A stretch of DNA of 64,000 nucleotides from Gari tellinella (Eukaryota; Mollusca; Bivalvia; Cardiida; Psammobiidae). Numbering within the stretch: the first letter of the stretch is position 1; every line of letters begins with the position of its first letter. This document shows, piece by piece, positions 1 through 10,564 of the stretch. The translations under genes were made by a program, and so were the position numbers. Where the stretch lies: positions 25,324,001 to 25,388,000 of the forward strand of contig OV277863.1 of the NCBI GenBank assembly GCA_922989275.2. Direction: 5' to 3'. The notes below the pieces were generated by a model. It had not been told where the DNA came from. It saw only the letters and a list, made by a program, of their open reading frames with translations, and ran no database searches.

Positions 1-193
1 TGGCCAAAAAGTTGAAAACTGTTATAATCTGTACTATAAAAAAATGTATTCTTTATCCTAGCAGACCATAGCTTGAAGCAGGCTGAAAGTAAAGCAGAAT
101 GCGCTCTTAGGCGCATTCTGCTTTTCTTTCAACCTGCTTTAAGTAGTCACCATATCTTTAAAATTAGAAACAGGTTATGGAGTAATGGGTTAA
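1..193 (+). mobile_element. TTAA-1 hairpin MITE, cut by window start
   Basis: The right part of a TTAA-1 element. Payload B hairpin at 72-143 has arms reading GCTTGAAGCAGGCTGAAAG and CTTTCAACCTGCTTTAAG around a GCGC...GCGC apex. It is followed by the usual right flank (AGAAACAGGTTATGGAGTAA) ending TGGG-TTAA at 190-193. The left end lies outside the window. Confidence 0.75.
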
Positions 194-267
194 TTAGAAT
201 CTCTCTACTCCCAGCCTGCTATTTAAATTAAATTACCTCATACATTTAATTTGATTTCATTTGTTTA

Positions 268-521
268 CAATTTTTGATTTTTTGTTGCTTTAACAGTATT
301 TTAGTCGGCTATGTCTAGCTAATTACAGGCAGAGGAAGACTTCAGATGCCTTTCATACACAAATCTGCAATTGGGTAGAACCATTAACCTTCTGAAAGCC
401 AGCTAGAACTCTACCCAACATGAAAAATTCTTAGTGCCAGAGCTGGGATTCGAAGCTACAGGGGTGAGGAGCTTAGTGATTGTCAGTCACCGTGACTATA
501 ACTACTTGGCCGTGGAGGTCC
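268..521 (-). mobile_element. tRNA-derived SINE
   Basis: Read on the minus strand, the element starts near 521 with a tRNA-like head: an A-box-like stretch (CGGCCAAGTAGTTA) and about 50 nt later a B-box-like stretch (GCTTCGAATCCC). A core domain follows, with GGTAGAGTTCTAGCTGGCTT, TGGTTCTACCCA and TCTGAAGTCTTCCTC, then a TTAAAGCAACAAAAAA tail. This is the layout I know from the widespread bivalve tRNA-SINEs with a shared core (MetaSINE type). The D-arm and anticodon arm are degenerate, so it is not a working tRNA gene. Confidence 0.75.
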
Positions 522-529
522 TAGGTATG

Positions 530-860
530 AGGTAAAGAGTTGAACTTGCTATACACAGCAATAAGAAAGAAAATATTTCCCATCATATAAAAGACAACAT
601 TTTTCAAACTAGTTTGAAATAGAGTAGATTAGATTTATTCCAAGTATGCTGTACATCACATGGTTATAACATCAATGCTTTCCCATAAACCATTTTAGCA
701 CATCATGAGTCTAGGATATATATCACAAAATTGAGGATTTCATTATTTCTATTGTGGTCAAGAAATATGATGGTCTGACATAAAGAGGCATTGAAAAAAT
801 GAAAATAAAATGAAAGCAGAAGAGATACAGGTACTAAAATCCTAGCTACTGGAAGAGAAG
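530..860. other. no gene seen
   Basis: AT-rich sequence with no exon-like frame, no inverted repeat and no similarity to the other repeats of the window that I could see. Confidence 0.4.
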
Positions 861-861
861 T

Positions 862-1017
862 GAGCTTTACTTTCAACCTGCTTTAAGCTATAATCTGCTA
901 GGATAAAGAAAGTATTTCTTGTGGTGCCTATTCAGGACTGTAAAAACTGGAACTATTTTTTCAGCCGAGGAATACATTAAGGGCATAAAAGGGCGCATTT
1001 ATGGAGTAACGGGTTAA
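862..1017 (-). mobile_element. TTAA-1 hairpin MITE, half copy
   Basis: Only the arm TTTACTTTCAACCTGCTTTAAG and the outer flank (GCTATAATCTGCTAGGATA, then GGAGTAACGGG-TTAA) are present, in reverse orientation. The other arm of the palindrome is gone. Confidence 0.6.
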
Positions 1018-1061
1018 CTGATATCACATAACTGTACTAAACAGCTTAGTTGAGACTTTAC

Positions 1062-1320
1062 TTAACCCACAACCCTCCAAACCTATTTCTACTTTGTAAG
1101 ACAGGTATCCACTTAAAGCAGGTTGAAATGTAAAGCAGAATGTGCCAAAATGCACATTCTACTTTTATTTACAACCTGCTTTAAGCTAACATGTGCTAGG
1201 ATATAGAAAAAAATTCTTAGGATACAAATTAATAACTCACTGTTTAACTGTATAAAGTGGAACCCCTTTCTTCAGAGTTCTGCTCTTACTTGTAAAATTT
1301 GAAATTTTATGCATTTTTTA
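1062..1320 (-). mobile_element. TTAA-1 hairpin MITE, degenerate
   Basis: Starts TTAA-CCCACAACC at 1062. Payload B hairpin at 1112-1188 has many arm mismatches (AATGTGCC and GCACATT near the apex). The distal end has decayed to ACTGTATAAAGTGGAACCCC with no clear TTAA. Probably an old copy. Confidence 0.6.
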
Positions 1321-1344
1321 CTTAGAAAACCTTGATAAGGGTGT

Positions 1345-1409
1345 CAAACAGTTTAGAACCAGATCAGACCCCGCACGATGCTGCGTCTGATCTGGATCAA
1401 AACTGTTTG
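1345..1409 (+). repeat. payload A hairpin, old copy
   Basis: CAAACAGTTTAGAACCAGAT and ATCTGGATCAAAACTGTTTG are the arms of a 65-bp imperfect palindrome with centre ACCCCGCACGATGCTGCGT. The chassis is not clear. The preceding GTGT resembles the GAGTGT that precedes payload A in TTAA-2 copies. Confidence 0.65.
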
Positions 1410-1490
1410 CATAAATATTTTAAAACCAGTAACAGGGCTCCAGATAAGGGGCGTTTTTCAAAAACTAAAATCTTTATTTCTGCTTTAAAC

Positions 1491-1557
1491 CCTATGGTGT
1501 CACTACTCGTTAGAATCGTCTTGAAGAGACGATTCTAATGAGTAGTAACACCATAGG
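1491..1557. repeat. payload C hairpin
   Basis: A 67-bp palindrome: arm CCTATGGTGTCACTACTCGT then TAGAATCGTCT, a short GAAG loop, and the mirrored arm with only two transition mismatches. Its inner stem GAATCGTCTT/AAGACGATTC recurs in the unrelated palindrome at 37800-37894. Confidence 0.75.
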
Positions 1558-1944
1558 ATTTGGTGCTGTACGAGTGAGAAAATGTTGTATTTGTTCAGAA
1601 TACTCCCTCTTATCTGGAGTCCTGCAGTAAGCGAATGAGTTAAGGTACAATCGCCCTTGAAAATTGGAACTTTTGGATTTTTTATGAGCGACTTATGGTA
1701 GCCCTGCCATTTCAAAGTGAATAAAATCTTAAAATTGTATGAGACAGATGTTGATGGAAAAACCATTTTTTCGAAAGCCATGATTAAGTAAATATTTATG
1801 TGATAATTAGGATTTTTCTTTTTAACCATACATTCAAATATCTAAAAACTTAAAATGTGATTTTTTTTTTCTTTTTTAAAAGACAACTTGCATTAGGTAT
1901 GAAGCTAGTTGGTTGTACATATTATAATTTCATTATATACTTAC

Positions 1945-2608
1945 TATCCTTGTCTTTCCATAGAATTGCTGCCATACCAAGGGAGAGAACACACCACTCT
2001 CTAAGATGAATCCTGTCAACCACAGACTTATCTCCCTTTTCCAACATTTCATCACCAACAAAACTACTCATTTGACCAAATCTCAAAAAGATACGTTTCA
2101 TACCAATAGAAGATAGTTTTTGTTCAAATATTCTTGCTAATTCCAATAGATATTTTTCTACAGACTGTTCATGTAAAGAAGTTTTCGTTCTAGTTTTCAA
2201 TAAATATGACATAGGTTGAACTATGTAATACAAGGTCATAAGCAATTTTCTTTTCACAAAATTCCCAATATCAGTACTAAATAATAAATTTAAAAGCAAT
2301 GAGATGTTTCTTAAGTTTGCATTGCACACAGATCTGGAGATTTCTTCGTTCTGATAAGTATTTAATAATTTTGCAATCTTATAGAATATGGAGACAAACT
2401 GGTACAGGAATTGGTCTGATACTTGTCTGTATTGGCCAGTGTTATACATGTGACCTACATGATTCACAGCTGACTGTAGTTTGGACAGAAAGTAGCAACA
2501 ATGCGGGTTAGTCTTTGACAGAAGGTCTCTGCACATTTCTAAATAGTAGGTGAGAGTTCCACTGCAGCTGCTGGTCATCAAAACTTCCTCGATCAAGGTA
2601 ACACCCTC
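1945..2608 (-). CDS. internal exon, possible MEI4-like meiotic protein
   Basis: A 664-nt open exon on the minus strand. The acceptor is a pyrimidine-rich TTGTATTTCTACAG ending at 2609. The donor is GTAAGTATA starting at 1944. The frame opens EGVTLIEEVLMTSS and ends in phase 1. No stop occurs over 221 codons, and composition is protein-like: leucine-rich predicted helices such as YYLEMCRDLLSK, FLYQFVSIFYKIAKLL and REWCVLSLGMAAILWK. No membrane segment or catalytic motif is visible. From memory, the order of hydrophobic helices and the closing LREWCVLSLGMAAIL block resemble the C-terminal half of vertebrate MEI4, which forms a complex with REC114 needed for meiotic DNA breaks. I cannot align them here, and another helical protein is possible. 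The exon is sure; the name is not. Confidence 0.7.
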
Positions 2609-3168
2609 CTGTAGAAATACAATATAGATAATACCTCTCTATTACAAACACTAACTTGAGTTCAATATCAGGTATCCAGGTAACACCCTCCTGTAGAAAT
2701 GTAATATAGATAATACCTCTCTAATACAAACACTAAATTGTGTTCAATATCAGGTATCAAGGTAACACCCTCCTGTAGAAATACAATATAGATAATACCT
2801 CTCTAATACAAACAATAAATTGTGTTCAATATCAGGTATCAAGGTAACACCCTCCTGTAGAAATACAATATAGATAATACCTCTCTAATACAAACAATAA
2901 ATTGTGTTCAATATCAGGTATCAAGGTAACACCCTCCTGTAGAAATACAATATAGATAATACCTCTCTATTACAAAAAATAAATTGTGTTCAATATCAGG
3001 TATCAAGGTAACACCCTCCTGTAGAAATATAATATAGATAATACCTCTCTATTACAAACAATAAATTGAGTTAAATATCAGGTATCAAGGTAACACCCTC
3101 CTGTAGAAATATAATATAGATAATACCTCTCTATTACAAACACTAACTTGTCTTAAATATCAGGTATT
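2598..3168 (-). repeat. 82-bp tandem array containing the splice acceptor
   Basis: Seven copies of the acceptor core (plus strand GTAACACCCTCCTGTAGAAA) occur at 2598, 2679, 2761, 2843, 2925, 3007 and 3089, one every 81-82 bp. Only the first is followed by the real exon. Each unit also carries ACCTCTCTATTAC, which matches the end of the TA-3 MITE. The array seems to have grown from an intron acceptor next to a TA-3 insertion. One extra unit (82 nt) would shift the frame. Confidence 0.85.
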
Positions 3169-3233
3169 TAAGGCAGGGGACTGCTTCAAGCAAAGCGTAA
3201 ATCAAATATTTCTGTTTTACTTTCACCTTGCTT
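3150..3233. mobile_element. TA-3 MITE remnant
   Basis: Follows the tandem array directly. CAGGTATTTAAGGCAGG and TTCTGTTTTACTTTCACCTTG are decayed arms of payload B as found in TA-3 copies. It supports a TA-3 origin of part of the repeat unit. Confidence 0.5.
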
Positions 3234-3529
3234 TAACCCATTACCACATAAATACGCTTTTTAACGCCGCTCAATTATTCAAATTTAAAAGAAAATGTGA
3301 TTCCTATATAGACCCCCACCACCGGTGGCGTGGGGGCATAAATAGTTCCTCTTTATGCAGTAATAAATATATACCATCAAAATATATTCTATATCCTAAA
3401 GATAGTAGCTTAAAGCAGGCTGAAAGTTAAGCAGAATGCGCCTTCAGGTGCCTTCTGCTTTACTTTCAACCTGCTTTAAGTGGTAATCGCTATCTTCAAA
3501 TCTAGAAACAGGCTATAGGGTTATGGGTT
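3233..3529 (+). mobile_element. TTAA-1 hairpin MITE
   Basis: Left end TTAA-CCCATTACCACATAAA. Payload B hairpin at 3409-3480 (GCAGGCTGAAAG / CTTTCAACCTGC). Right end GGGTTATGGGTTTAG, where the TTAA has mutated to TTTA. Confidence 0.75.
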
Positions 3530-3599
3530 TAGCTGTCACCTGTCATTGATACAATCAATCAGCCTTCTTTTTAGAGTTGTAATAGAGAGGGTTTACTGT
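3530..3599 (-). mobile_element. TA-3 MITE, right half
   Basis: Begins in the payload flank (AGCTGTCACCTGTCA) and ends GTAATAGAGAGGGTTTACTG-TA. It abuts the preceding TTAA-1 copy. Confidence 0.6.
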
Positions 3600-3709
3600 A
3601 TTTAGTATGCCAAAAAGCTAAGAAAGTCAAATTGGTTCCAGGTCGAACTCAAAACGTTTTATTTGGTACAAAAGGCCCACAACTGTCAAGCCAATAATAC
3701 AGTAAAACC

Positions 3710-3870
3710 TCTCTAATACGACCACCAAAACAAAGGCAAATTGATTGTATAACAGACAGGTGACATCCTAAAGAAGCTTTCTGCTTTACTCTCACCTTAC
3801 TTTAAGCAGTCACCTGTCAAAAACACCTAATATTTAACACAATTTAGTGGTTGTAATAGAGGTTTTACTG
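3710..3870. mobile_element. TA-3 hairpin MITE
   Basis: Ends CAGTAAAACCTCTCTAATAC and TAATAGAGGTTTTACTG, flanked by TA on both sides (3708-3709, 3871-3872). Payload B is reduced: one arm AAGCTTTCTGCTTTACTCTC is present and the other has been lost to deletion. Confidence 0.7.
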
Positions 3871-4011
3871 TACATAATAGTTCTATAATACAAGTTATAT
3901 ACAACAAATATTTTCTCCATACAGAGTAGCCTGTAAATGGTTACCTGTGGTTTGGATCCTTTTAGCCACATTTTTGCACATGTGCATACCTATTGTAACA
4001 TTTGTTAATAG

Positions 4012-4254
4012 TTAACCCTTTCAACCCTACAATCCTCTGTAGAAATTACTTATTACAAATGCAAACAGTGTAGACCCTGATCAGAGGCCTCCTATAGGAG
4101 CCCTCTGATCAGTGTCTGCACTGTTTGATATTTTCATTCGTTTTTGTTGTCATAACCAAAAATTCAATAGAAGACTGATTCAAAATGATTGTACTAGAAG
4201 AGTCCAAAAGGATAATGAATACCCACAAGAGATATTTAGGGTTGAAAGGGTTAA
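4012..4254. mobile_element. TTAA-3 hairpin MITE
   Basis: TTAA-CCCTTTCAACCCTACA at 4012 and TAGGGTTGAAAGGG-TTAA ending at 4254. The palindrome at 4073-4129 runs from CAAACAGTGTAGACCCTGAT to a CTCCTATAGGAG apex and back to CTGTTTG. It keeps the outer CAAACAG and the GATCAGA of payload A but has its own apex. Confidence 0.85.
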
Positions 4255-5097
4255 TAGATCTAATTCTTAACTGAATAGACATTAACAGAAATATCAACGA
4301 AAAGTGGTAAAACACATTCAAAGTGAAAATAAATGTACTTATTTTATAACCAGGTCGCTACTCTCGATCGCACGGAGGCTGTCATGTCAATTAGCACCCT
4401 CCAATTGTACAATTGATAAATGGGTAAAAATTGCATTGTCATTTTCTAAAACCAGTGCAGTTCTAATGCTATAGTCCGCTGTTACATGCAATCAAAACAT
4501 TTTGGTGATAATTGTAAATGGTTTTGTTTCAAAATAACTTTTATGCAACTTATCAGTAAACAATAACATTAGATAGTTAGAACCAAAACATACCTCCAAT
4601 ACATGAATTGGAAAAGTTATGTGTCTTTCGATTGTCTAATTTTTGTTGGGGGAAATGATTTGATGAACATACCTTGTGAGCTGTACCTAGCTAAGGGAAG
4701 CAAATCCAGCAAATTTATTACCTAAATGTCTACCAGACTATGAGCAGAAACCTTCTGCAAAAGGATCATCGAGAAGGGTCCGAATGAACAAGAATCAAGG
4801 ATATATTAATAAAACAAAAGAGACTAAATTTTTGTAAAACTTGGAAAGAGGGTGCATTAATTAAACATATATGTCCCTGGTGGAAAATTAGTCCAAATTA
4901 AATTTCAAATCAAGATTTGCTGATATGGATAGATTGGGAAAAGTCCAAGGGCATAACTATCCAAGCATTCTAGTTAGTGGTGTTAATGCTAGACAAAATT
5001 GTTTAGTACACATGCTAACATAAATTTCAAAAATCACTAAATGCCCCCTGCATCAGTAGATGCCAAGGGCATAAAAATTCGACATGATAATCATCTT
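4255..5097. other. no gene seen
   Basis: AT-rich intron-like sequence. A GAG/GTATGT donor-like site occurs on the minus strand near 4590, but no matching acceptor and open frame convinced me. Confidence 0.4.
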
Positions 5098-5346
5098 TAA
5101 CGTTTTACTCCATAGATACCGGTACTCATTTTCACTCCTTTCATTATTCCTCCACTGAAGAAAGTAGTCCCAACTCATACAGTCATAAAAATGTTATTAT
5201 AAGAAACATTTTCTTTATTCTAGCAAAAGATATGAGGGGTGTTTCATAATTAATGCAACTAGATCAATAACTTTATTAGTATGAGTGCAAAATGCATGTG
5301 TGATACGTCATTCAAAAGAGTCATTTGTCGCCTACACATAGAGGAT

Positions 5347-5455
5347 AATTGTTTTTTTCAGTATAAGATAGAAATTAATCCATTGAGTGAAAATATAACA
5401 GTCTGATGTTCACGAAATGGATTAAATTCGATCTTATACTGAAAAAATACAATTA
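5347..5455. repeat. palindromic repeat in the mariner-like element
   Basis: Arms begin AATTGTTTTTTTCAGTATAA and end TTATACTGAAAAAATACAAT, each about 38 bp with few mismatches, around a 30-bp spacer. Confidence 0.7.
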
Positions 5456-6367
5456 TTCTATTTATTTATGCTTTTAAGCCACTTTTTAAACGAAATTGTT
5501 CGACAATTGTGAAAGCGAAAGTACATGATTTACCCCGTGTTGAGCCCCAAGTTTACATCGAACACATTAACGAAACAGTTTCCCGTATGATGACGTCACT
5601 TATTTATTGATTTGACGTCATCCGAATTACGTCGTTGCTCCCGATTTTGGATTCGTGTTCTTCCGTTGAGTGGTTTGCGACAAATCGGACTGCCGGGATT
5701 TAACGATAAGACACGATTGACTACGATTTTTGGGGAGCCCTACGGGGAAAACGGCGATTGGTGATAATCCACTGCAGTGGATTACCAAGTGATAATCCAC
5801 TGCTATTTTCCGGTAATCCACCGAAAAGCATAAATAAAATGGTATAATGCACAGTTAGATCACATGACTAGACAAGTCACACTATGAGCCTAAATGACCC
5901 CAAGTGAAGGGCACTGGACTGTTTTTGTGTATTTTTGAGGTAATGTTTCGAACAAATTTTGATACTGTAATTACCATGACGGTTTTATTATTTAAAATAA
6001 TTTTATGAAACTTTCGGTCAGATTTATTTAGACAATTATACACACATTACGCAATTTAAAATAATATTATTTCACAAAATGACAAAAATATAGGTAATAT
6101 TTAACTCTTACTGCAAAAATCATAAAAATGACACTACTGTTATGTTCAAGAGGTTTTGTTGAAACCTAAAACACATTTTGTTATATCAAACTATGCTATA
6201 ATTGAAGTAATTGAAGCAGATGTTCATGTTTTAAAATCAAATTATAGATAAACGAATCTAGAAAAAATTCATAGCGTTAGAAAATTCATGTCAACTTTTT
6301 TCATAAGCAAAATGAGAAATTTTATTTTTTTAAAAATGAGATTTAAAACAGCTGAGCCTTTTAATTG

Positions 6368-9300
6368 CAGTGACCTGGAAAGAATTTTTTTCTATGTGAC
6401 TATGGCCCATCATCTATAATTTTTTATGTGACATTTCAAAAATCTATGTGACATTTTGAAATTTTATGGGCCAATTTTTAAAATGCTTAGATTTCAATAA
6501 AAATCAATGTTTTTTACATACCTTTATTCGTAAGTAAGAACTTAAACAGGTATACTATTTCTGAACTAAAGGTGTGTGGCATATCTGATTGAAAAATAGA
6601 TAATCATATGATACAAAGTGCACAACCCTATGCATTTGTATTCGTTCTAGTTTGTTAAATTAAGTCTAGAGGGCGTATCGCGGGTGTAGCCCATACTGTT
6701 GTAGCAGACGGAGTTGGGTCGATTGCTATTAATTATGACAAATACTTACATAACTTGTTGACTATTCATCCCCAAATGATCAAATTCTATAAAACATCCA
6801 ATCAATCACCTGAAATATCCGTCAGTCTGGTGTTTTCAGCTATTTTATTTAGTAACAGGTTCGACGAAGAAGTTCAAACTTTCCTTAAAATCCGTTGTAT
6901 CTGATAGACAAGTGTCCAATTTAGAATCGTTTTCTCAGTCTATTAACTGTATAATTCATATTTAGAATCGCGTCTTATGAAGAAAGAATTCGATCCCGGC
7001 GTGTGCTGGTTTTTTTTACTTTGTTGTATCTCTCAATCGTAAATCTTTCCAGAAATGTCCACGTTTAGTGTCCTCGATTTTGTCGAGGCGCCATTGTTGT
7101 TGTTGTTGTAATCGTTCCCACCTTTATAGGTGAACCTCTTCTTGAAGAGTTGAACAGTTTTGCACTATAATCCTCCACCCGAATCGTAGTTATAATATGT
7201 ATTATATATATACACTTATATACATTCACAGTCACTGTACACTGGTTTGTTTTGTTTTGGGGGTTGCCCACCGGCTTTTACAATTTACTATTTACGGGAA
7301 GTAGCACCAATGTTGAAGACCTTGCCGTTCCCATTATGCCTATCGGATCTATAATTACTTATCATCCTGTATCTTGCACAATGTAGAGAATACATGAGAC
7401 GTCGGCAATGGAATTCTAAGTCGTAGATTCTCCGGTCCTCTTTCTTCTGTATATTAACATGGGTATAGTCTAGTATAATGTCTAATTTTCTGTTCATGCT
7501 GAGATTTTCAAAGCTAATGTTGGCTATTGAATCTAGCTGTTTGGTAATTTCATTTAGTATAGGTTGTCTGACTTGTTCTAGTATGGTACAGTCTAGAATG
7601 AAGTGTCCTAAGTCTTCCGGGTTTTCACCACACAGTTGACATGTAGGATCTATGTTGTTCTGGTTGAACTTTGCTCTATTGGTTTGTAGGATATAGGTTC
7701 CCGTCAATATCTTTATTTTAACTGGTAATCTGTTTATCTCTCGTATGGAATTGTTGGTAGTCTCTATATTGGGATGAAGTTTCCAAGGTTTGTAGGTTAC
7801 ATTCATATGTTGAAGACTATGATATTTCTTTCCAAGACTTTCCAGTCGCTCCTCTACTGTTGCTGTTATGGCTGTAAATACATTATTCTTCCATTGTTTC
7901 TTCAGTGGAGGTGTATCAAGAAGTTGTTTGGGGTCACCTAGGTCATATTTCCAGAATATTTTCTTTAAATCGTTGAACCAGCTTGCACTGTTTGTTGGTT
8001 TGACTGTTAATTGTCGTCTTGCCAGTTTCTTTTCTGTACTGGTTTCCGGTTGATGACAAAGATTATTGTAGAATGTTAATATTTTGATATCAATTTGCTC
8101 TTGTATAGGTATAAAACCTGATAATATATAAACAGCAGGATCTGCAACGTTTTGTGGTAAGGATAAAACTTGTTTAATTAGCTTCTTTTGAAATGTTTCA
8201 AGTTGTCCGACAAACTTTTTTGTAGGTATTAGTATTTCCATGCCATATAGGAGGATAGGTTGAATGTATGTTCTTATTAAATGTAAAGATGTTGCTGGAT
8301 CTAATCCATTCTCGCCATGAAGTCCTGATGCCATTAGACTGTATGCGGTTCTTCTGGCTTTTTTAATGTTAGCTTCTACTGTTTTAATCATGGTTTCTGC
8401 TATTGTTCTCCCCCTCTGGATTCCGAGATGAGTGGAGTTCTGAACTTTCTTTAAATCTTTTCCATCAAGATCATAATTGGTGTGGTATTTATCTGAATTG
8501 AGTACAACTGTTTTATCAGGTTGGAGCTTGTATCTTTGTTTCGTACTGAAATCGTATGCAAGGTCCAGTAGTATTTGGGTTTCACTCGGATCTGAGCTAT
8601 TGATTGTAACATCATCAGCACATGCTGTGGCAGGACACTCAACATCTCCTATCTTTATTCCTCTTCCAGTAGCTTTAAACTGATGTAGGAGTGGGTCTAT
8701 GTATATTTTATATAGGTCAGCACTCATTATGCCTCCTTGTCTGATACCTTGTTCAATATTAAATGTGTCAGAATTGTTTCCGTTCCATTTTATTGCCGTA
8801 GTTGCATTAGAATGAAGACTGCTTACAAGTTCCCAGTGTGCGTCCTTTACGCCAATATGGAATAGTCGTCTCATCATGTTCTTATGATTTACAACATCAA
8901 AGGCCGATTTTGCATGTTTTTTGCATCGATTTTGTTTCGAGTCAATTTCAAAATATGACAGCGCTATTTTTAATGCCGTTTTATTTGTCAATATTTCCTA
9001 TTGAAAACAGTCTTACAAAGATGAAAAAGACATAATACTTTGTAAAACCGACAAAAAAAGACGCCTAAGAACCATCTTTTTTACTTGTAACACACGTAAC
9101 GGTAATACACATATGCCAAAACACGGGTGTTCGCAACATATAGGGCCTATTGAAATGTGCATAGAAATTCTGCTTCGCAATTTCGGCATATCTCTTTATT
9201 TTCTAATGGGTTTTTTCATAATGTATCGTTGGAAAATCAATTCAAGAAATTAACTGTCGATCTACATTCATATAAAATGTTCCCGAGTATCATTGCGTTA

Positions 9301-9650
9301 TACGCGTCCAAGCTGTTGTGTTTGGGAATGAAATCGGAATACTTTGCTATTTTCGCACAAAAAAATGTCGGAATTGGCAAGAAGTTTCGATTTGTTAAAG
9401 GTAAATTTCGATGTTTAATTCCACAACGTGCAGCTAATTTCTATTGAAAAAAGACGATTAAATCCTCCAGAAAAACGAATTAGTTGTTAAACGATAGAAT
9501 CAAGCCATCTAGCATACAGGACATTTTGCATTTGAAAATTATGGTAAGATAAAATCGGCGAGACGCTGGGCGCACCAGTTGGAAATTCTATGTGACATTT
9601 TTTATTTTTATGTGACTATGGCGCATGGCGCGTGGGTTTCCAGGTCACTG
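6368..9650. mobile_element. unclassified DNA transposon, 5-bp TSD
   Basis: Ends CAGTGACCTGGAAA and its complement TTTCCAGGTCACTG are flanked by perfect AATTG duplications (6363-6367, 9651-9655). TATGTGACTATGG and TATGTGACATTTT repeats lie inside both ends in the same orientation. The interior is mostly a LINE on the minus strand. No transposase frame is seen, so this is likely a non-autonomous copy. Confidence 0.65.
7080..8993 (-). pseudogene. LINE (non-LTR retrotransposon), 5'-truncated
   Basis: A 560-codon open frame on the minus strand (8991 down to 7288) has reverse-transcriptase features. It starts within motif A (AKSAFDVVNH) and continues with GIRQGGIMSADLYKIYIDPL (motif B region), the catalytic CADDV, a thumb with PILLYGMEIL, and a C-terminal CCHC finger CQLCGENPEDLGHFILDC. 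The endonuclease and fingers domains are missing, as in 5'-truncated insertions. The usual Y or F before ADD is C. Downstream of the stop lies a short 3' UTR with (ACA)n, but I could not fix the 3' end. Confidence 0.85.
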
Positions 9651-10187
9651 AATTGTAATGAAATCTTATTTATATTAAATTCCAGACATTAACTGATATA
9701 TTTCAAAAACAAAGTATAGAAATTTTACTTTCAAAAAAGTTGTTAGGTCAATAAGTAAAGTCTGAAAAGTGGTATGTTCTAGTGCCCTTGAGGAGGGGTC
9801 ATTTAGATAAGTATTGTGATTTAATTCGTAATGTGATCTAACAGTGCAGTATACCAGCGTGAAGGTGAGAAATTTCCCTTTCCAATGATATATCACACAT
9901 GCATATTGCACTTATTATATAGAAGTTATTAATGGGGTTGCATTAATTATGAAACACCCCTCGTAGCTTAAAGTAGGCTGAAAGTAAATCAGAATGTGCC
10001 TTAAGGCACATTCTGCTTTTCTTTTAACCTGCTTTAAGTGGTCACCCATCTTCAATACCAAAACACAGGCTATGGAGACCGAGTATTGGATCTGTAGTTC
10101 ATAGCTGCAGTAAGAACACAGTCTTTCTTCTTTTGGCAACTGAATGGGAACATAGTTTGGCATTTTATACAAGCAATGATAGGAATG

Positions 10188-10432
10188 TTAACCCATTACT
10201 CCATAAATACACTTTTTATTTTTCCTCCACTGAATTGAAAAGTTTAAAGTTATACAGTCAAGAATATATATCATAAGAAATATTTTCTATATCCTAACAG
10301 ATGGTAGCTTAAAGCAGGCTGAAAGTAAAGCAGAATGCGCCTTAAAGCACATTCTGCTTTACTTTCAACCTGTTTAACTTTAATGGTCACAAATTTTCAA
10401 AATTAGAAACAGGCTATGGGGTAATGGGTTAA
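10188..10432 (+). mobile_element. TTAA-1 hairpin MITE
   Basis: TTAA-CCCATTACTCCATAAA to GGGGTAATGGG-TTAA, both duplications intact. Hairpin at 10308-10380. The right arm has partly decayed (CAACCTGTTTAACTTTAA) and the apex is unpaired (GCGCC against GCACA). Confidence 0.85.
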
Positions 10433-10471
10433 ACGCTGTGATATGAAACTAAGCCTGTAACTAATACTTAC

Positions 10472-10561
10472 CTCAGTACTTTCAACTTTCATCATTGCTA
10501 TGAATGTCTTCTGACCTTGGTATACAACAAATGGATCCTCCGTAATGACAATGAGGTTCTT
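10472..10561 (-). CDS. 90-nt internal exon of an unidentified gene
   Basis: Minus-strand exon with acceptor TTGCTTAATTCTTTCAG and donor GAG/GTAAGTATTAG, both close to consensus. It is exactly 30 codons in phase 0 (KNLIVITEDPFVVYQGQK... ending KVESTE), with no stop. Extended beta-like residues suggest a strand-rich domain, but I do not recognise the protein. It could be another exon of the gene at 1945-2608 or of a gene in its intron. Confidence 0.6.
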
Positions 10562-10564
10562 CTG

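Larger units (their letters stand above)
5233..9963. mobile_element. Tc1/mariner-like element with long TIRs
   Basis: Inverted ends YGAGGGGTGTTTCATAATTA continue as similar sequence for about 90 bp (5233-5325 against the complement of 9872-9963). TA duplications flank it at 5231-5232 and 9964-9965. Own DNA is about 1.1 kb on the left and 0.3 kb on the right; no transposase frame remains. The TIR start and TA target fit the mariner superfamily. Confidence 0.75.
5098..10080 (+). mobile_element. TTAA-1 hairpin MITE split by nested insertions
   Basis: Left part 5098-5232 (TTAA, then ACTCCATAG, TATACAGTCAT-like and TTCTTTATTCTAGC flanks) is the usual TTAA-1 left half. It stops at TA 5231-5232. 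The right part resumes at 9964 with TAGCTTAAAGTAGGCTGAAA, completing the payload B hairpin and the flank to about 10080. The 4.7 kb between is a mariner-like element with its own insertions. The hairpin apex has a mirrored change (AATGTGCC/GGCACATT). Confidence 0.75.

Noticed and set aside
450..521. tRNA gene
   Set aside because: A- and B-box-like parts are present but the arms do not pair properly and a SINE body follows.
4590..4690. Small minus-strand exon
   Set aside because: A donor-like GAG/GTATGT exists, but the upstream AG sites leave no convincing open frame.
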